Below, piece after piece: positions 17,876-26,706 of a DNA stretch of 64,000 nucleotides. The DNA is from Prochlorococcus sp. AG-402-N08 (GTDB lineage: Bacteria > Cyanobacteriota > Cyanobacteriia > PCC-6307 > Cyanobiaceae). Location: positions 1 through 64,000 of the forward strand of contig QCIS01000006.1 of NCBI GenBank assembly GCA_003216535.1. Direction: 5' to 3'. The position numbers and the translations under genes are program-made. Below the pieces are notes generated by a model. It was not told where the DNA came from. It worked only from the letters and a program-made list of their open reading frames with translations, and ran no database searches. Each line of letters opens with the position of its first letter. Position 1 is the first letter of the stretch.

Positions 17876-19177
17876 ATGAGTAAAGGTTTTTATAAAAATC
17901 GAAGATTGAAGTCGTTTATATTTCTTAGTGCTTGTTTTTTAGTAGCTTTTATTCCTCATGTTTACAATATCGAAAGTTTCTTTTACCTCATATTGACTCT
18001 TTCTTTTCTAATTGTTTTATACGGTTTAATAGTTATTTCTAGAAATTTCAAAAGGAACAACGTTTCAAATACTGTAAGCAGCAGAATTAGCAATAAAGAG
18101 TTACCCGTGCTTGATATTTTAGTCGCAGCACGAGATGAAGAGAATGTTATAGCTCGTTTAGTTGAAAGATTATTTAATTTAGATTATCCAATAAATAAAT
18201 TAAATATTTACATAATCGATGATGGTAGCTCTGATAAGACGCCTTTAATTTTAGATCGTTTATCTAAACAATATGAAAAACTAAAAGTTATAAGTCGTTC
18301 TCCAAATGCAGGAGGAGGAAAGTCAGGAGCTTTAAATTATGCCTTGAAGTTTACTCATGGTGAATGGTTATTAGTTTTGGATGCTGATGCTGAATTAAAA
18401 CAAGATTCTTTAATAAGGTTATTCAGTTTTGTAGAAGAGGGTGATTGGTCTGCAGTTCAATTAAGAAAATCTGTAACAAATGTAAGTAAGAATTTTTTAA
18501 CTTCATGTCAGTCAATGGAGATGGCTATGGACGCAATCTTTCAATATGGAAGATTATCAGTTTCTGGAGTTTCTGAATTAAGGGGAAATGGTCAATTAAT
18601 TAAGAAAGATACATTATTGGCATGTGGCTCTTTTAATGAAGATACGGTTACAGATGATCTCGATTTAAGTTTAAGATTATTATTATCAAAATCTAGAATT
18701 GGAATATTATGGGATCCTCCAGTCATGGAGGAGGCAGTTGAGAATTTAAATGCTTTATTAGCACAAAGGCAAAGATGGGCAGAGGGGGGTTTGCAAAGAT
18801 TCTTTGATTATGGGGATCAATTAGTTGCTAATAAAATTAATTATTTGCAAAAATTTGATTTAACTTACTTCTTCATCTTGCAATATGCACTGCCAATCAT
18901 TTCTATTTTTGATTTAGTTCTCAGTATTGCTTTCTTAGATTCACCAATTTATTGGCCTATTTCATTAACAGCTTTTATGTTATCTGGAATAGCTTTTTGG
19001 TACGGTTCTTCTTGCAAAAGCGAAGTGCCTGTATTGCAAAAAAGCAATTTTTTGATGGTATTTTTATCGGTTTTTTATTTATCACATTGGTTCCTAGTAA
19101 TACCCTGGGTAACATTAAAGATGTCTATTTTCCCCAAAAAGATACTTTGGCGAAAAACTCTTCATACTGGAGTTTAA
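17876..19177 (+). CDS. Family 2 glycosyltransferase, membrane-bound
   Basis: A GT-A fold glycosyltransferase of the processive type. Two hydrophobic segments precede the catalytic domain (about 12-30 and 35-52). The domain shows VAARDEEN, IIDDGSSDKTP (donor-binding Asp), VLDADAEL (metal-binding DxD), the acceptor-site TDDLDLSLRL and the QxxRW motif in AQRQRWAEGG. Three further membrane segments follow. This layout is shared with cellulose-synthase-like and N-acetylglucosaminyl polymerase enzymes, but the sugar cannot be read from the sequence. It directly follows the SpoIID-type gene and ends one base from the convergent dnaX. Confidence 0.85.
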   Translation: MSKGFYKNRRLKSFIFLSACFLVAFIPHVYNIESFFYLILTLSFLIVLYGLIVISRNFKRNNVSNTVSSRISNKELPVLDILVAARDEENVIARLVERLFNLDYPINKLNIYIIDDGSSDKTPLILDRLSKQYEKLKVISRSPNAGGGKSGALNYALKFTHGEWLLVLDADAELKQDSLIRLFSFVEEGDWSAVQLRKSVTNVSKNFLTSCQSMEMAMDAIFQYGRLSVSGVSELRGNGQLIKKDTLLACGSFNEDTVTDDLDLSLRLLLSKSRIGILWDPPVMEEAVENLNALLAQRQRWAEGGLQRFFDYGDQLVANKINYLQKFDLTYFFILQYALPIISIFDLVLSIAFLDSPIYWPISLTAFMLSGIAFWYGSSCKSEVPVLQKSNFLMVFLSVFYLSHWFLVIPWVTLKMSIFPKKILWRKTLHTGV

Positions 19178-19178
19178 T

Positions 19179-20939
19179 TTATTCATCAAAGTCTATAATT
19201 TCTCCATTAAAAAAATTTGCTAAGTTTTTTGAACTATCATAAGTTTCCTCGTTAGATATTTTTGTTGACGAATTAGTTGTTCGTTCTATTTTTTTTATTG
19301 GTTTCAAATTCTTTACTTCATTTTGGATTATTTCTGGAGTGTTTGTTGGGTTACTTTTAGTTGATTTTTTGGTTGAAAAATTAAGTATTATTTGTTCTCC
19401 AAATATCTTTTTTACTGTATTTTCAATAATAACTTTTCTGCTTTTTATCATATTTTCCCAGTTTGGAGATAATGCAATTGTGATTTTCTCCGGATCAAAA
19501 CTTTCAATTTCAGCTTGTTGTGAAAGTAACATTCTTGTTGATGGTAACTCTAATTTAGAAAGAATTAATTCCCATTTATCTTTTAAATTATTTGATCCAA
19601 GATCATTTTGGGTATTTTCAGAAAAATTTCCTATACTTTCTTTTCCAAGAGCGTCAAATTTTTCCAATTTTTCGTCTTTTTTTTCAATCAATTTATCGCA
19701 ACTTATCTCCTTTTTGATACTTGGGTTTCGATTCTCATTAGAAATATTTTTTTTATTAATTAATGCAATATTTTTGCTGCTTTCATGCTTCTCCTCAGTC
19801 GCATTGTTTTTATTTTCTTGCTTATTTTCAAAACTATTTATCTCTTGATTATCTAGAAGGCCAGTTAAGTGTATTTCAAACCAAAGCCTTGGATTATCAC
19901 TTGTTTTGATTTGATATTCAATATTTCTCAGGTTATTATGCCAATTAATTATTGTTGATTTATTTATTGTTTTTGAGATTTTATCCAATTCATCTTGAAA
20001 TTCATCAGAGGAATAATAAAGATCTGAGTATTTATTGTTTGTAGTGTGCAGTAGTAGATCTCTTGTGATATTTAATAATCCGACAAGTATTTGATGGGGT
20101 TCGTTTCCAGCATCATATAATTTGTTGCAGGTGATAATTAATGACTCTGGATTATTCTCAACCAATGATTTAATCAGATTTGTTAATTCAATTTCTGATA
20201 CTTCTCCTAGCAGGTTTTGGATATTATTAATTGTTATTCCTTCTGGTAAAAGATTCAGTTGTTCAAGGAGGCTTTGTGCATCTCTCATGCCTCCATTAGA
20301 TCTTTTTGCAATCATTTTTAAGGCCTGAACTTCATACTCAATTGATTCTTTTTTTGCTATTTCTGATAAATGTTGAAAAATATCACTGGGGCTTATTCTT
20401 CTAAAATCAAACTTTTGACATCTACTTTGTAATGTATTTAATACTCTCTCAGGATTTGTCGTTGCAAGGATAAATACAACTCTTGAGGGCGGTTCTTCAA
20501 TAGTTTTTAGTAGAGCATTTGAAGCTGCCATTGAAAGCATATGACATTCATCAATAACGTAAACTTTCCATCTCGCTTGAGTAGGTGCAAATCTCGCTCT
20601 TTCTATAATTTCTCTTATATTTTCAACTCCTGTATTTGATGCTGCATCAATCTCGATAATATCTAGAGCGTTACCATCCGTGATTTGTCTACATAAGTCA
20701 CATTTACCACAAGGATTTATCGTAGGTTGGTCGAATGCCTGGCAGTTTAAAGATTTTGCAAATATTCTTGCACTTGATGTTTTTCCAGTGCCTCTTGGAC
20801 CATTAAAAAGATATGCAGGTGCAATTTTTTTTGTTATTAGTGCTTGTTTGAGTGTAATGGATATAAAGTTTTGCCCAACAAGTTCTTCTAAGTTGTTTGG
20901 TCTATATTTTTGATGAAAAGGCTTATGTATATTTGGCAT
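19179..20939 (-). CDS. dnaX: DNA polymerase III subunits gamma/tau (DnaX)
   Basis: DnaX is the AAA+ ATPase of the clamp loader; the tau form also links polymerase cores. Seen are Walker A GPRGTGKT at 47-54, the zinc site with C66, C77, C80 and C83, VYVIDECHMLS (Walker B) and the sensor LQSRCQKF. The clamp-loader collar domain ends near 370, after which comes an Asn/Lys-rich, probably disordered linker (about 375-450) and a C-terminal tau-like domain. It has no intein. Two A8 runs in the linker region could allow slippage to a shorter gamma form. It follows clpX by 57 bases. Confidence 0.96.
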   Translation of the reverse strand: MPNIHKPFHQKYRPNNLEELVGQNFISITLKQALITKKIAPAYLFNGPRGTGKTSSARIFAKSLNCQAFDQPTINPCGKCDLCRQITDGNALDIIEIDAASNTGVENIREIIERARFAPTQARWKVYVIDECHMLSMAASNALLKTIEEPPSRVVFILATTNPERVLNTLQSRCQKFDFRRISPSDIFQHLSEIAKKESIEYEVQALKMIAKRSNGGMRDAQSLLEQLNLLPEGITINNIQNLLGEVSEIELTNLIKSLVENNPESLIITCNKLYDAGNEPHQILVGLLNITRDLLLHTTNNKYSDLYYSSDEFQDELDKISKTINKSTIINWHNNLRNIEYQIKTSDNPRLWFEIHLTGLLDNQEINSFENKQENKNNATEEKHESSKNIALINKKNISNENRNPSIKKEISCDKLIEKKDEKLEKFDALGKESIGNFSENTQNDLGSNNLKDKWELILSKLELPSTRMLLSQQAEIESFDPEKITIALSPNWENMIKSRKVIIENTVKKIFGEQIILNFSTKKSTKSNPTNTPEIIQNEVKNLKPIKKIERTTNSSTKISNEETYDSSKNLANFFNGEIIDFDE

Positions 20940-20996
20940 TTATTTTTCATTAATTAGAAAAATCGGGATTAAATTAAAACAATTTTACTCCAATTT

Positions 20997-22364
20997 TTAT
21001 GCAGACTCTTTAATGATTCTTTTTGATCCTGAAGGTAGTTTAACAATTTTAGATGAGAACAAATTATCTACCATTTTTTTCGTAATTGTGAATTCTTTCA
21101 CATTTTCTTCAGAAGGTAAAGTGTACATTATATCTAGCATTAGTTCCTCAATTATTGATCTTAATGCTCTTGCACCTGTTTTTCTTTTATATGCTTCATT
21201 TGCTATCGCTTCAACAGAATCAGGTTCAAATGATAATTCAACATTATCCATACTTAGCAAAGTTTTGAATTGCTTTACTAGTGCATCTCTTGGTTGAGTT
21301 AGGATAGATTCTAAAGTTTCTTTAGTAAGACGATCTAATGTAGCACAAACAGGAATTCTTCCAATAAATTCTGGAATTAGGCCATATTTCACTAAATCAT
21401 CTAATTCTAAATTTTTTAGGGAATCTCTTGGGTCGACTATTTTTTTTGTATCAACTTTGTTTTGATCTGAATTAGTGGTAAATCCTATGGAGTGTTTACC
21501 CATACGTTTTTGAACGATATCCTCTAAACCTATAAAAGCTCCCCCGCAAATAAATAATATTTGACTCGTATCAATTTGGATGCAGTCATGATAAGGATGT
21601 TTTCTTCCGCCTTGCGGTGGCACATTAGCAATTGTTCCTTCAAGCATTTTTAATAATGCTTGCTGTACTCCTTCACCAGAGACATCTCTAGTAATTGAAG
21701 GATTCTCACTTTTTCTTGCAATTTTATCTATTTCATCTATATAAATTATTCCTTTTTGCGCAAGTTCTACATTCATTTCTGATTTCTGTAAAAGTCTTAA
21801 AAGTATGTTTTCAACATCCTCCCCAACATATCCAGCTTCTGTCAAAGTCGTTGCATCAGCTACTGCAAAAGGAACATCTAGAAACTCTGCTAAAGTTTGC
21901 GCCAATAATGTTTTTCCACTTCCAGTAGGGCCGATGAGTAAAATATTTGATTTTTGTAATTTCGTTGCTTGTGAATCTGTTGAATTGCTATTTTTATTGT
22001 CTTCTTTGACTTTCCAGGCTAATCGTTTGTAGTGGTTGTATACTGCTACAGATAATATTTTTTTTGCAGATTCTTGTCCAACAACTTGATTATCAAGAAA
22101 ACTTTTAATTTCTAATGGTTTAGGAATTGAAGTTAATTCTAAAGGAACAGATTTTTTTGGATTATCAGTTGGTAATTTCTTTTTTACTTGCGGAGAGTTG
22201 TTTGTGTTCGCCTGATTATCAAGTAGTTCTTCATCGAGAATTTCATTACAAAGGTCTATGCATTCATCACAGATATAAACCCCAGGACCAGCTATAAGCT
22301 TTCTTACTTGGTCTTGTGATTTTCCGCAAAATGAACATTTAAGATGGGCGTCGAATTTAGCCAT
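20997..22364 (-). CDS. clpX: ATP-dependent Clp protease ATP-binding subunit ClpX
   Basis: ClpX unfolds tagged proteins and feeds them to ClpP. The N-terminal zinc-binding domain has C10, C13, C32 and C35; a linker of about 60 residues follows; the AAA+ domain has Walker A GPTGSGKT at 145-152, Walker [11 protein letters not shown], and the ClpP-docking IGF tripeptide in KHSIGFTTN. The length of 455 is slightly longer than in E. coli because of the linker and an internal Asn/Ser-rich insert near 121-137. It lies in the conserved order tig-clpP-clpX, with dnaX behind it. Confidence 0.97.
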   Translation of the reverse strand: MAKFDAHLKCSFCGKSQDQVRKLIAGPGVYICDECIDLCNEILDEELLDNQANTNNSPQVKKKLPTDNPKKSVPLELTSIPKPLEIKSFLDNQVVGQESAKKILSVAVYNHYKRLAWKVKEDNKNSNSTDSQATKLQKSNILLIGPTGSGKTLLAQTLAEFLDVPFAVADATTLTEAGYVGEDVENILLRLLQKSEMNVELAQKGIIYIDEIDKIARKSENPSITRDVSGEGVQQALLKMLEGTIANVPPQGGRKHPYHDCIQIDTSQILFICGGAFIGLEDIVQKRMGKHSIGFTTNSDQNKVDTKKIVDPRDSLKNLELDDLVKYGLIPEFIGRIPVCATLDRLTKETLESILTQPRDALVKQFKTLLSMDNVELSFEPDSVEAIANEAYKRKTGARALRSIIEELMLDIMYTLPSEENVKEFTITKKMVDNLFSSKIVKLPSGSKRIIKESA

Positions 22365-22468
22365 CGATTATTAATTTTAATGTGAAAGGTGTTAAATATT
22401 CCCTATTCACTAGGATTGCTTATAAATATCGATTCGTCATCATTTTCTTAAAAAATCAGCATCCCTTG

Positions 22469-23113
22469 TCACTTTTTGATAACTTTATCAATTAATCCAT
22501 AATCGACTGCTTCTGAGGGAGATAAAAAGTAATCCCTTTCAGTATCTTCATTAATTTTTTCCAAAGGTTGACCGGTATGTTCTGCTAAGAGCGAATTTAA
22601 TGTTTTCTTGAGAAAAAGTATTTCTTTAGCTTGTATTTCAATCTCTACTGCTTGACCTTGTGCGCCTCCAAGAGGCTGATGAATCATAATCCTAGAATTA
22701 GGTAAAGCTAATCTCTTTCCCTTTGCCCCTCCAGACAGTAGAAATGCCCCCATACTTGCAGCTACACCAAAGCATATTGTCACTACATCAGGAGATATTT
22801 GTTGCATAGTATCGTATATAGCCATCCCTGCAGTTACAGAGCCTCCAGGAGAATTAATGTAAATTTGTATGTCTTTTTCGGGATCTTCAGCTTCAAGAAA
22901 TAATAATTGTGCAACAAGTGAGTCAGATACTTGATCATTAATTCCGGTACCTAAAAAAATTATTCTCTCCCTCAATAGTCTTGAATAAATATCAAAAGCT
23001 CTTTCTCCTCTACCTGATTGTTCTATAACGGTAGGAACAGCGGCAATAGTTTTATTATTACTTTCGTAAGAACTTATTGAGCTTTGGATTAAATGTTTTT
23101 TTTCTGAGTTCAC
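22469..23113 (-). CDS. clpP: ATP-dependent Clp protease proteolytic subunit ClpP
   Basis: ClpP is the tetradecameric serine protease chamber. The catalytic serine is S120 in [11 protein letters not shown] and the histidine H145 in [10 protein letters not shown], with the expected aspartate in the [13 protein letters not shown] region. The glycine-rich segment [16 protein letters not shown] is intact. The N-terminus is about 20 residues longer than the mature enzyme, in line with a short propeptide. The start is GTG at 23113. It lies between tig (65 bases) and clpX (104 bases), so it is probably the copy that pairs with ClpX. Confidence 0.96.
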   Translation of the reverse strand: MNSEKKHLIQSSISSYESNNKTIAAVPTVIEQSGRGERAFDIYSRLLRERIIFLGTGINDQVSDSLVAQLLFLEAEDPEKDIQIYINSPGGSVTAGMAIYDTMQQISPDVVTICFGVAASMGAFLLSGGAKGKRLALPNSRIMIHQPLGGAQGQAVEIEIQAKEILFLKKTLNSLLAEHTGQPLEKINEDTERDYFLSPSEAVDYGLIDKVIKK

Positions 23114-23178
23114 AAATTAGTTTTCGTCTCATAAATAATCTAAGGGGTTTTTGTTGAATTAGTAGGAAATTTCATAAA

Positions 23179-24573
23179 TTATTTTTTTTCTCTCTTATTT
23201 TGAGTTTTTGTTGTTTTTGTCGTTTTGGAGGTTTTGGAGGTTTTGTTAGCTTTAGAAGTTTTTTCTTTTACTTCAGAATTTTCTTCAAGCCAAATTATTA
23301 ATTTTTCTTTGAGTAAATCGTTACTAATTACTTCGGTTAATTTTTTAATATCTATTTGTTTTGAAGATTGAGAGATTGCATCTTCATAATCTTTCATTTT
23401 TAAATCAATTTCATCTTTCTCAACTGTTATGTTTTCTTTTTCAGCTAATGCTTTAAGAGCTAAATTTCTTTGAACATTTTTTTCAGCCTGAGGCCTTGTG
23501 GACTCTGCTAATGACTTAACTAATTCAGGAGTGAAAGTAGATTTAATATCAAGACCTTGTTGAGCAAACCTTTGAGCGGTTTGTTCAATATTATTCCTCA
23601 CTTCTATATCAATCATAGATTTTGGAATTTCAGCAACCAATTCGTTTGTTAAGGCATCTAATAAAGCTTCAATTTTGATATCTTTTTGAGTTTTTTCAAA
23701 ATTGTCTTTAAGTTGCTTTTCCATATCTTTCTTTAAATCTTTTAATGATTCTTTGTTACCAGACTGTTTTGCAAAATCGTCATTAAGTTCAGGTAATTCT
23801 TTTTCCTTAAGATCCTTAAGATTTACTTCAAAGATTGCCTCTTTGCCTCTTGAATCCTCAGGAGAATAATCTTCAGGAAATTTAAGGTTAAGTGTTTTGG
23901 TATCACCAATTTTCATCTTTACGATTCCCTCAACGAAACCGGGAATCATTTTGTTCTTTTCTAACTCAAGATCCATTGATTCACTTGCCCCACCATCAAT
24001 CTCTTTACCAGAATCTTTATATTTTCCTTTGAAACTAACTACAGCAATATCTCCTAATTTAGCTGCTCTATTGGTTACTGGAATAATATTTGCAAATTGA
24101 CTTCTAGACTTTTCTAACGCTTCATCTACTGACTTAGGATCAAACTTTGTTTTTGAGATTTCAACGCTAAGTCCTTTGGATTTTTTTAGTTTTAATTCGG
24201 GGGCAACATCAGTTTGGAGAGTAACCTTAAGTGATTTCTCAGGACTAAAATTTGCGAGTAAAGATTCAAATCCATCTACCAATTCTGGCTCACTTAGTGG
24301 CTCTATAGATTTTATTTTTAATGCTTCTTGCCATGATTTATCAATAATTTTTTCTAGAGCAGAAGCATGTAATTGTGTGATGCCAATTCTTTGGATTAAT
24401 ACTTGCTTAGGAATTTTACCAAGTCTAAATCCTGGAATTTTAGCCGAACGACTGATAGAACTGATTGTCTCATTTACACACGTTTTGCATGTCTCAGATG
24501 GTATTTCTAATTCAAATGAAATTCTACTTTGAGGCAGAGGAGTTGTTTTGACTATTAATGCTTCTTTAGCCAT
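23179..24573 (-). CDS. tig: Trigger factor, ribosome-associated chaperone
   Basis: Trigger factor binds the ribosome exit tunnel through L23 and shields new chains. The N-terminal ribosome-binding domain has the signature region KIPGFRLGKIPKQVLIQRIG (about 48-67; GFRxGK is the ribosome contact). The FKBP-like PPIase domain follows around 160-245 (GDIAVVSFKGKYKDSGKEIDGG), then the helical chaperone domain. The C-terminus ends in a lysine/threonine/serine low-complexity tail encoded by a nine-base tandem repeat. The gene is the first of tig-clpP-clpX and is divergent from asd. Confidence 0.95.
   Translation of the reverse strand: MAKEALIVKTTPLPQSRISFELEIPSETCKTCVNETISSISRSAKIPGFRLGKIPKQVLIQRIGITQLHASALEKIIDKSWQEALKIKSIEPLSEPELVDGFESLLANFSPEKSLKVTLQTDVAPELKLKKSKGLSVEISKTKFDPKSVDEALEKSRSQFANIIPVTNRAAKLGDIAVVSFKGKYKDSGKEIDGGASESMDLELEKNKMIPGFVEGIVKMKIGDTKTLNLKFPEDYSPEDSRGKEAIFEVNLKDLKEKELPELNDDFAKQSGNKESLKDLKKDMEKQLKDNFEKTQKDIKIEALLDALTNELVAEIPKSMIDIEVRNNIEQTAQRFAQQGLDIKSTFTPELVKSLAESTRPQAEKNVQRNLALKALAEKENITVEKDEIDLKMKDYEDAISQSSKQIDIKKLTEVISNDLLKEKLIIWLEENSEVKEKTSKANKTSKTSKTTKTTKTQNKREKK
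23200..23244 (-). repeat. Five-copy nine-base tandem repeat in the tig 3' end
   Basis: On the coding strand, five consecutive nine-base units each begin AAAAC and encode Lys-Thr-Ser, Lys-Thr-Thr or Lys-Thr-Gln. Two adjacent units are identical (AAAACCTCC on the coding strand); the others differ at two to four positions. Together they form the basic tail of trigger factor. Change in copy number would alter tail length without a frameshift. Confidence 0.85.
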
Positions 24574-24695
24574 TTTTTGTAATTATTACTAAAAGCCGAA
24601 TCTTAATTATTTCACATTATGTGATTTCCTTGAAAGTTATTTTTTTGATAAAGTAAAAAAAATAGTCAATCTATTTATAAAAACCATTTTAAAGT

Positions 24696-25727
24696 GTGAG
24701 ACAATCTCCGTTTTTGCCTAATAGGCCATTAAAAATTGCCGTTTTAGGATCTTCAGGCGCTGTGGGATCTGAGTTACTCAAAATTCTTGAACAACGCGAT
24801 TTCCCAATATCAGAATTGGTCTTGCTTTCATCAGAGCGTTCAGAAGGAAAAAAAATTATTTGGAAAGGTGAAGAATTAGTTACAAAAAAAACAACCAAGG
24901 AGGAATTTCTGAATCTTGATTTAGTTTTAGCTTCAGCCGGTGGAAGTATTTCAAAAAAATGGTTGTCTACCATTATGGAACAAAATGCTTTATTGATAGA
25001 TAATTCAAGTGCTTTCAGATTAGATAAGAATGTACCTCTTATAGTTCCTGAAGTTAATGCTAGTGCCGCACTCAATCATGATGGGGTAATAGCGAATCCA
25101 AACTGCACTACTATTTTGTTGACATTAGTTTTAGCTCCGTTAAATAAACTTTCGACTATTCAAAGAGTTGTTGTCTCAACATATCAATCTGTAAGTGGTG
25201 CAGGCCAATTGGCGATGGAGGAACTAAAACTTTTAACTGAACAGTATCTTCATGGTAATCCTCAAAAAAGTGAAGTTTTGCCATACTCACTGGCTTTTAA
25301 TTTGTTTTTACATAATTCACCCATGCTTGCAAATAATTACTGCGAAGAAGAGATGAAAATGATTAATGAGACCAGGAAAATATTAAATATTGCTGATTTA
25401 AAGCTTTCTGCTACATGTGTTCGAGTCCCAGTACTGAGAGCACATTCTGAATCGATCAATATTGAATTTGCCAGTTTAGTTGAACCCAAAGATGCTCTTG
25501 AAAAATTAAAAAAATCTCCTGGAATTGAAATTATTGAGGATTACAAAAATAATAGATTTCCTATGCCAAATGACGTTATGGGAAGGGATAATGTTGCTGT
25601 TGGCAGGCTAAGAACTGATATAAGTCAGCCTAATGGATTAGAATTATGGTTATGTGGAGATCAAATAAGAAAAGGAGCAGCTCTTAATGCTGTTCAAATA
25701 GCTGAGTTATTAATTCCAAAAAAATGA
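24696..25727 (+). CDS. asd: Aspartate-semialdehyde dehydrogenase
   Basis: Asd reduces aspartyl phosphate to aspartate semialdehyde, the branch point to lysine, threonine and methionine. The NADP-binding motif [12 protein letters not shown] lies at 18-29, the nucleophile is C137 in NPNCTT, and the substrate-binding region [14 protein letters not shown] is present. The 343-residue length is standard. The start is GTG at 24696. It overlaps dapA by 4 bases (ATGA), implying translational coupling with the next lysine-pathway enzyme. The 122-base gap to divergent tig should hold both promoters. Confidence 0.96.
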   Translation: MRQSPFLPNRPLKIAVLGSSGAVGSELLKILEQRDFPISELVLLSSERSEGKKIIWKGEELVTKKTTKEEFLNLDLVLASAGGSISKKWLSTIMEQNALLIDNSSAFRLDKNVPLIVPEVNASAALNHDGVIANPNCTTILLTLVLAPLNKLSTIQRVVVSTYQSVSGAGQLAMEELKLLTEQYLHGNPQKSEVLPYSLAFNLFLHNSPMLANNYCEEEMKMINETRKILNIADLKLSATCVRVPVLRAHSESINIEFASLVEPKDALEKLKKSPGIEIIEDYKNNRFPMPNDVMGRDNVAVGRLRTDISQPNGLELWLCGDQIRKGAALNAVQIAELLIPKK

Positions 25728-26626
25728 CTATAGACAAAACTGAGTGTAATAATCCCCTATTTGGAAGAATATTGACTGCAATGGTTACTCCATTTACTGA
25801 AAATGGAGATGTAGATTATGAACTAGCTATAAAACTCTCAAATTATCTTTTTGAGAACGGTTCTGATGGAATTGTGCTGTGTGGTACTACTGGAGAATCT
25901 CCGACTCTTTCATGGGCGGAACAGCATGATTTATTTATTGCAGTAAAAGGATCTTTGAATTCTAGCTGTAAAGTAATAGTTGGCACTGGTAGTAACTCTA
26001 CAAGCGAGGCTGTAGAAGCTACAAAAAAAGCCTATGAATCTGGTGCTGATGGCGCCTTGGTTGTTGTTCCTTATTACAATAAACCCCCTCAAGAAGGTCT
26101 TTATAAACATTTCAGTTCTGTTGCTAATTCTGCAAAGGATTTGCCTCTCATGCTTTACAACATACCTGGAAGGACAGGATGTAATTTATTACCTGATACT
26201 GTGAAGAAACTTATGGATTTCTCAAATATTCTCAGTATTAAAGCTGCAAGCGGTAGAATAGAGGAAGTAACAGAACTAAGAGCTATTTGTGGCTCCGAAC
26301 TCTCTGTATATAGTGGCGACGATTCATTGTTGCTTCCAATGTTATCTGTAGGTGCTGTAGGAGTAGTAAGTGTTGCAAGTCATTTGGTTGGATTGCAATT
26401 GAAGGAGATGATTCATTCCTTTCAAAGTGGAGAGCTTTCCAATGCGCTTGCCATTCATGAAAAACTTCAGCCTCTTTTCAAAGCACTCTTTATGACTACT
26501 AATCCAATCCCAATTAAGGCTGCTTTAGAGCTATCGGGATGGAATGTAGGTAATCCTAGAAGTCCTTTGTCACCATTAACCCCTGATATGAAAAAGCAAC
26601 TATCCTTTATCCTGAAATCCCTATAA
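25724..26626 (+). CDS. dapA: 4-hydroxy-tetrahydrodipicolinate synthase
   Basis: DapA condenses pyruvate with aspartate semialdehyde in lysine and diaminopimelate (cell-wall) synthesis. The family motifs are complete: GTTGESP at 54-60, Y145 in LYNIPGRTG, and the Schiff-base lysine K173 in SIKAASGR. The usual IKEASG is IKAASG here, with Ala in place of Glu, a variation away from the catalytic residue. The ATG overlaps the asd stop by 4 bases. The last codons and stop lie inside a perfect hairpin (see separate entry). Confidence 0.96.
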   Translation: MTIDKTECNNPLFGRILTAMVTPFTENGDVDYELAIKLSNYLFENGSDGIVLCGTTGESPTLSWAEQHDLFIAVKGSLNSSCKVIVGTGSNSTSEAVEATKKAYESGADGALVVVPYYNKPPQEGLYKHFSSVANSAKDLPLMLYNIPGRTGCNLLPDTVKKLMDFSNILSIKAASGRIEEVTELRAICGSELSVYSGDDSLLLPMLSVGAVGVVSVASHLVGLQLKEMIHSFQSGELSNALAIHEKLQPLFKALFMTTNPIPIKAALELSGWNVGNPRSPLSPLTPDMKKQLSFILKSL

Positions 26627-26634
26627 TAGGGATT
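26616..26634 (+). terminator. Perfect hairpin spanning the dapA stop codon
   Basis: An 8-bp perfect stem (AATCCCTA / TAGGGATT) has the TAA stop codon as its three-base loop. No T-run follows directly. It could be a weak terminator, an mRNA 3'-end stabiliser or a pause site between asd-dapA and the RNase J gene 80 bases downstream. Confidence 0.45.
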
Positions 26635-26706
26635 ATATTAAACTTGATAATTAAATTTAAATAAACCTTATTTGATTACAAGCAGGCCTTCATAAATTTC
26701 AAAATC

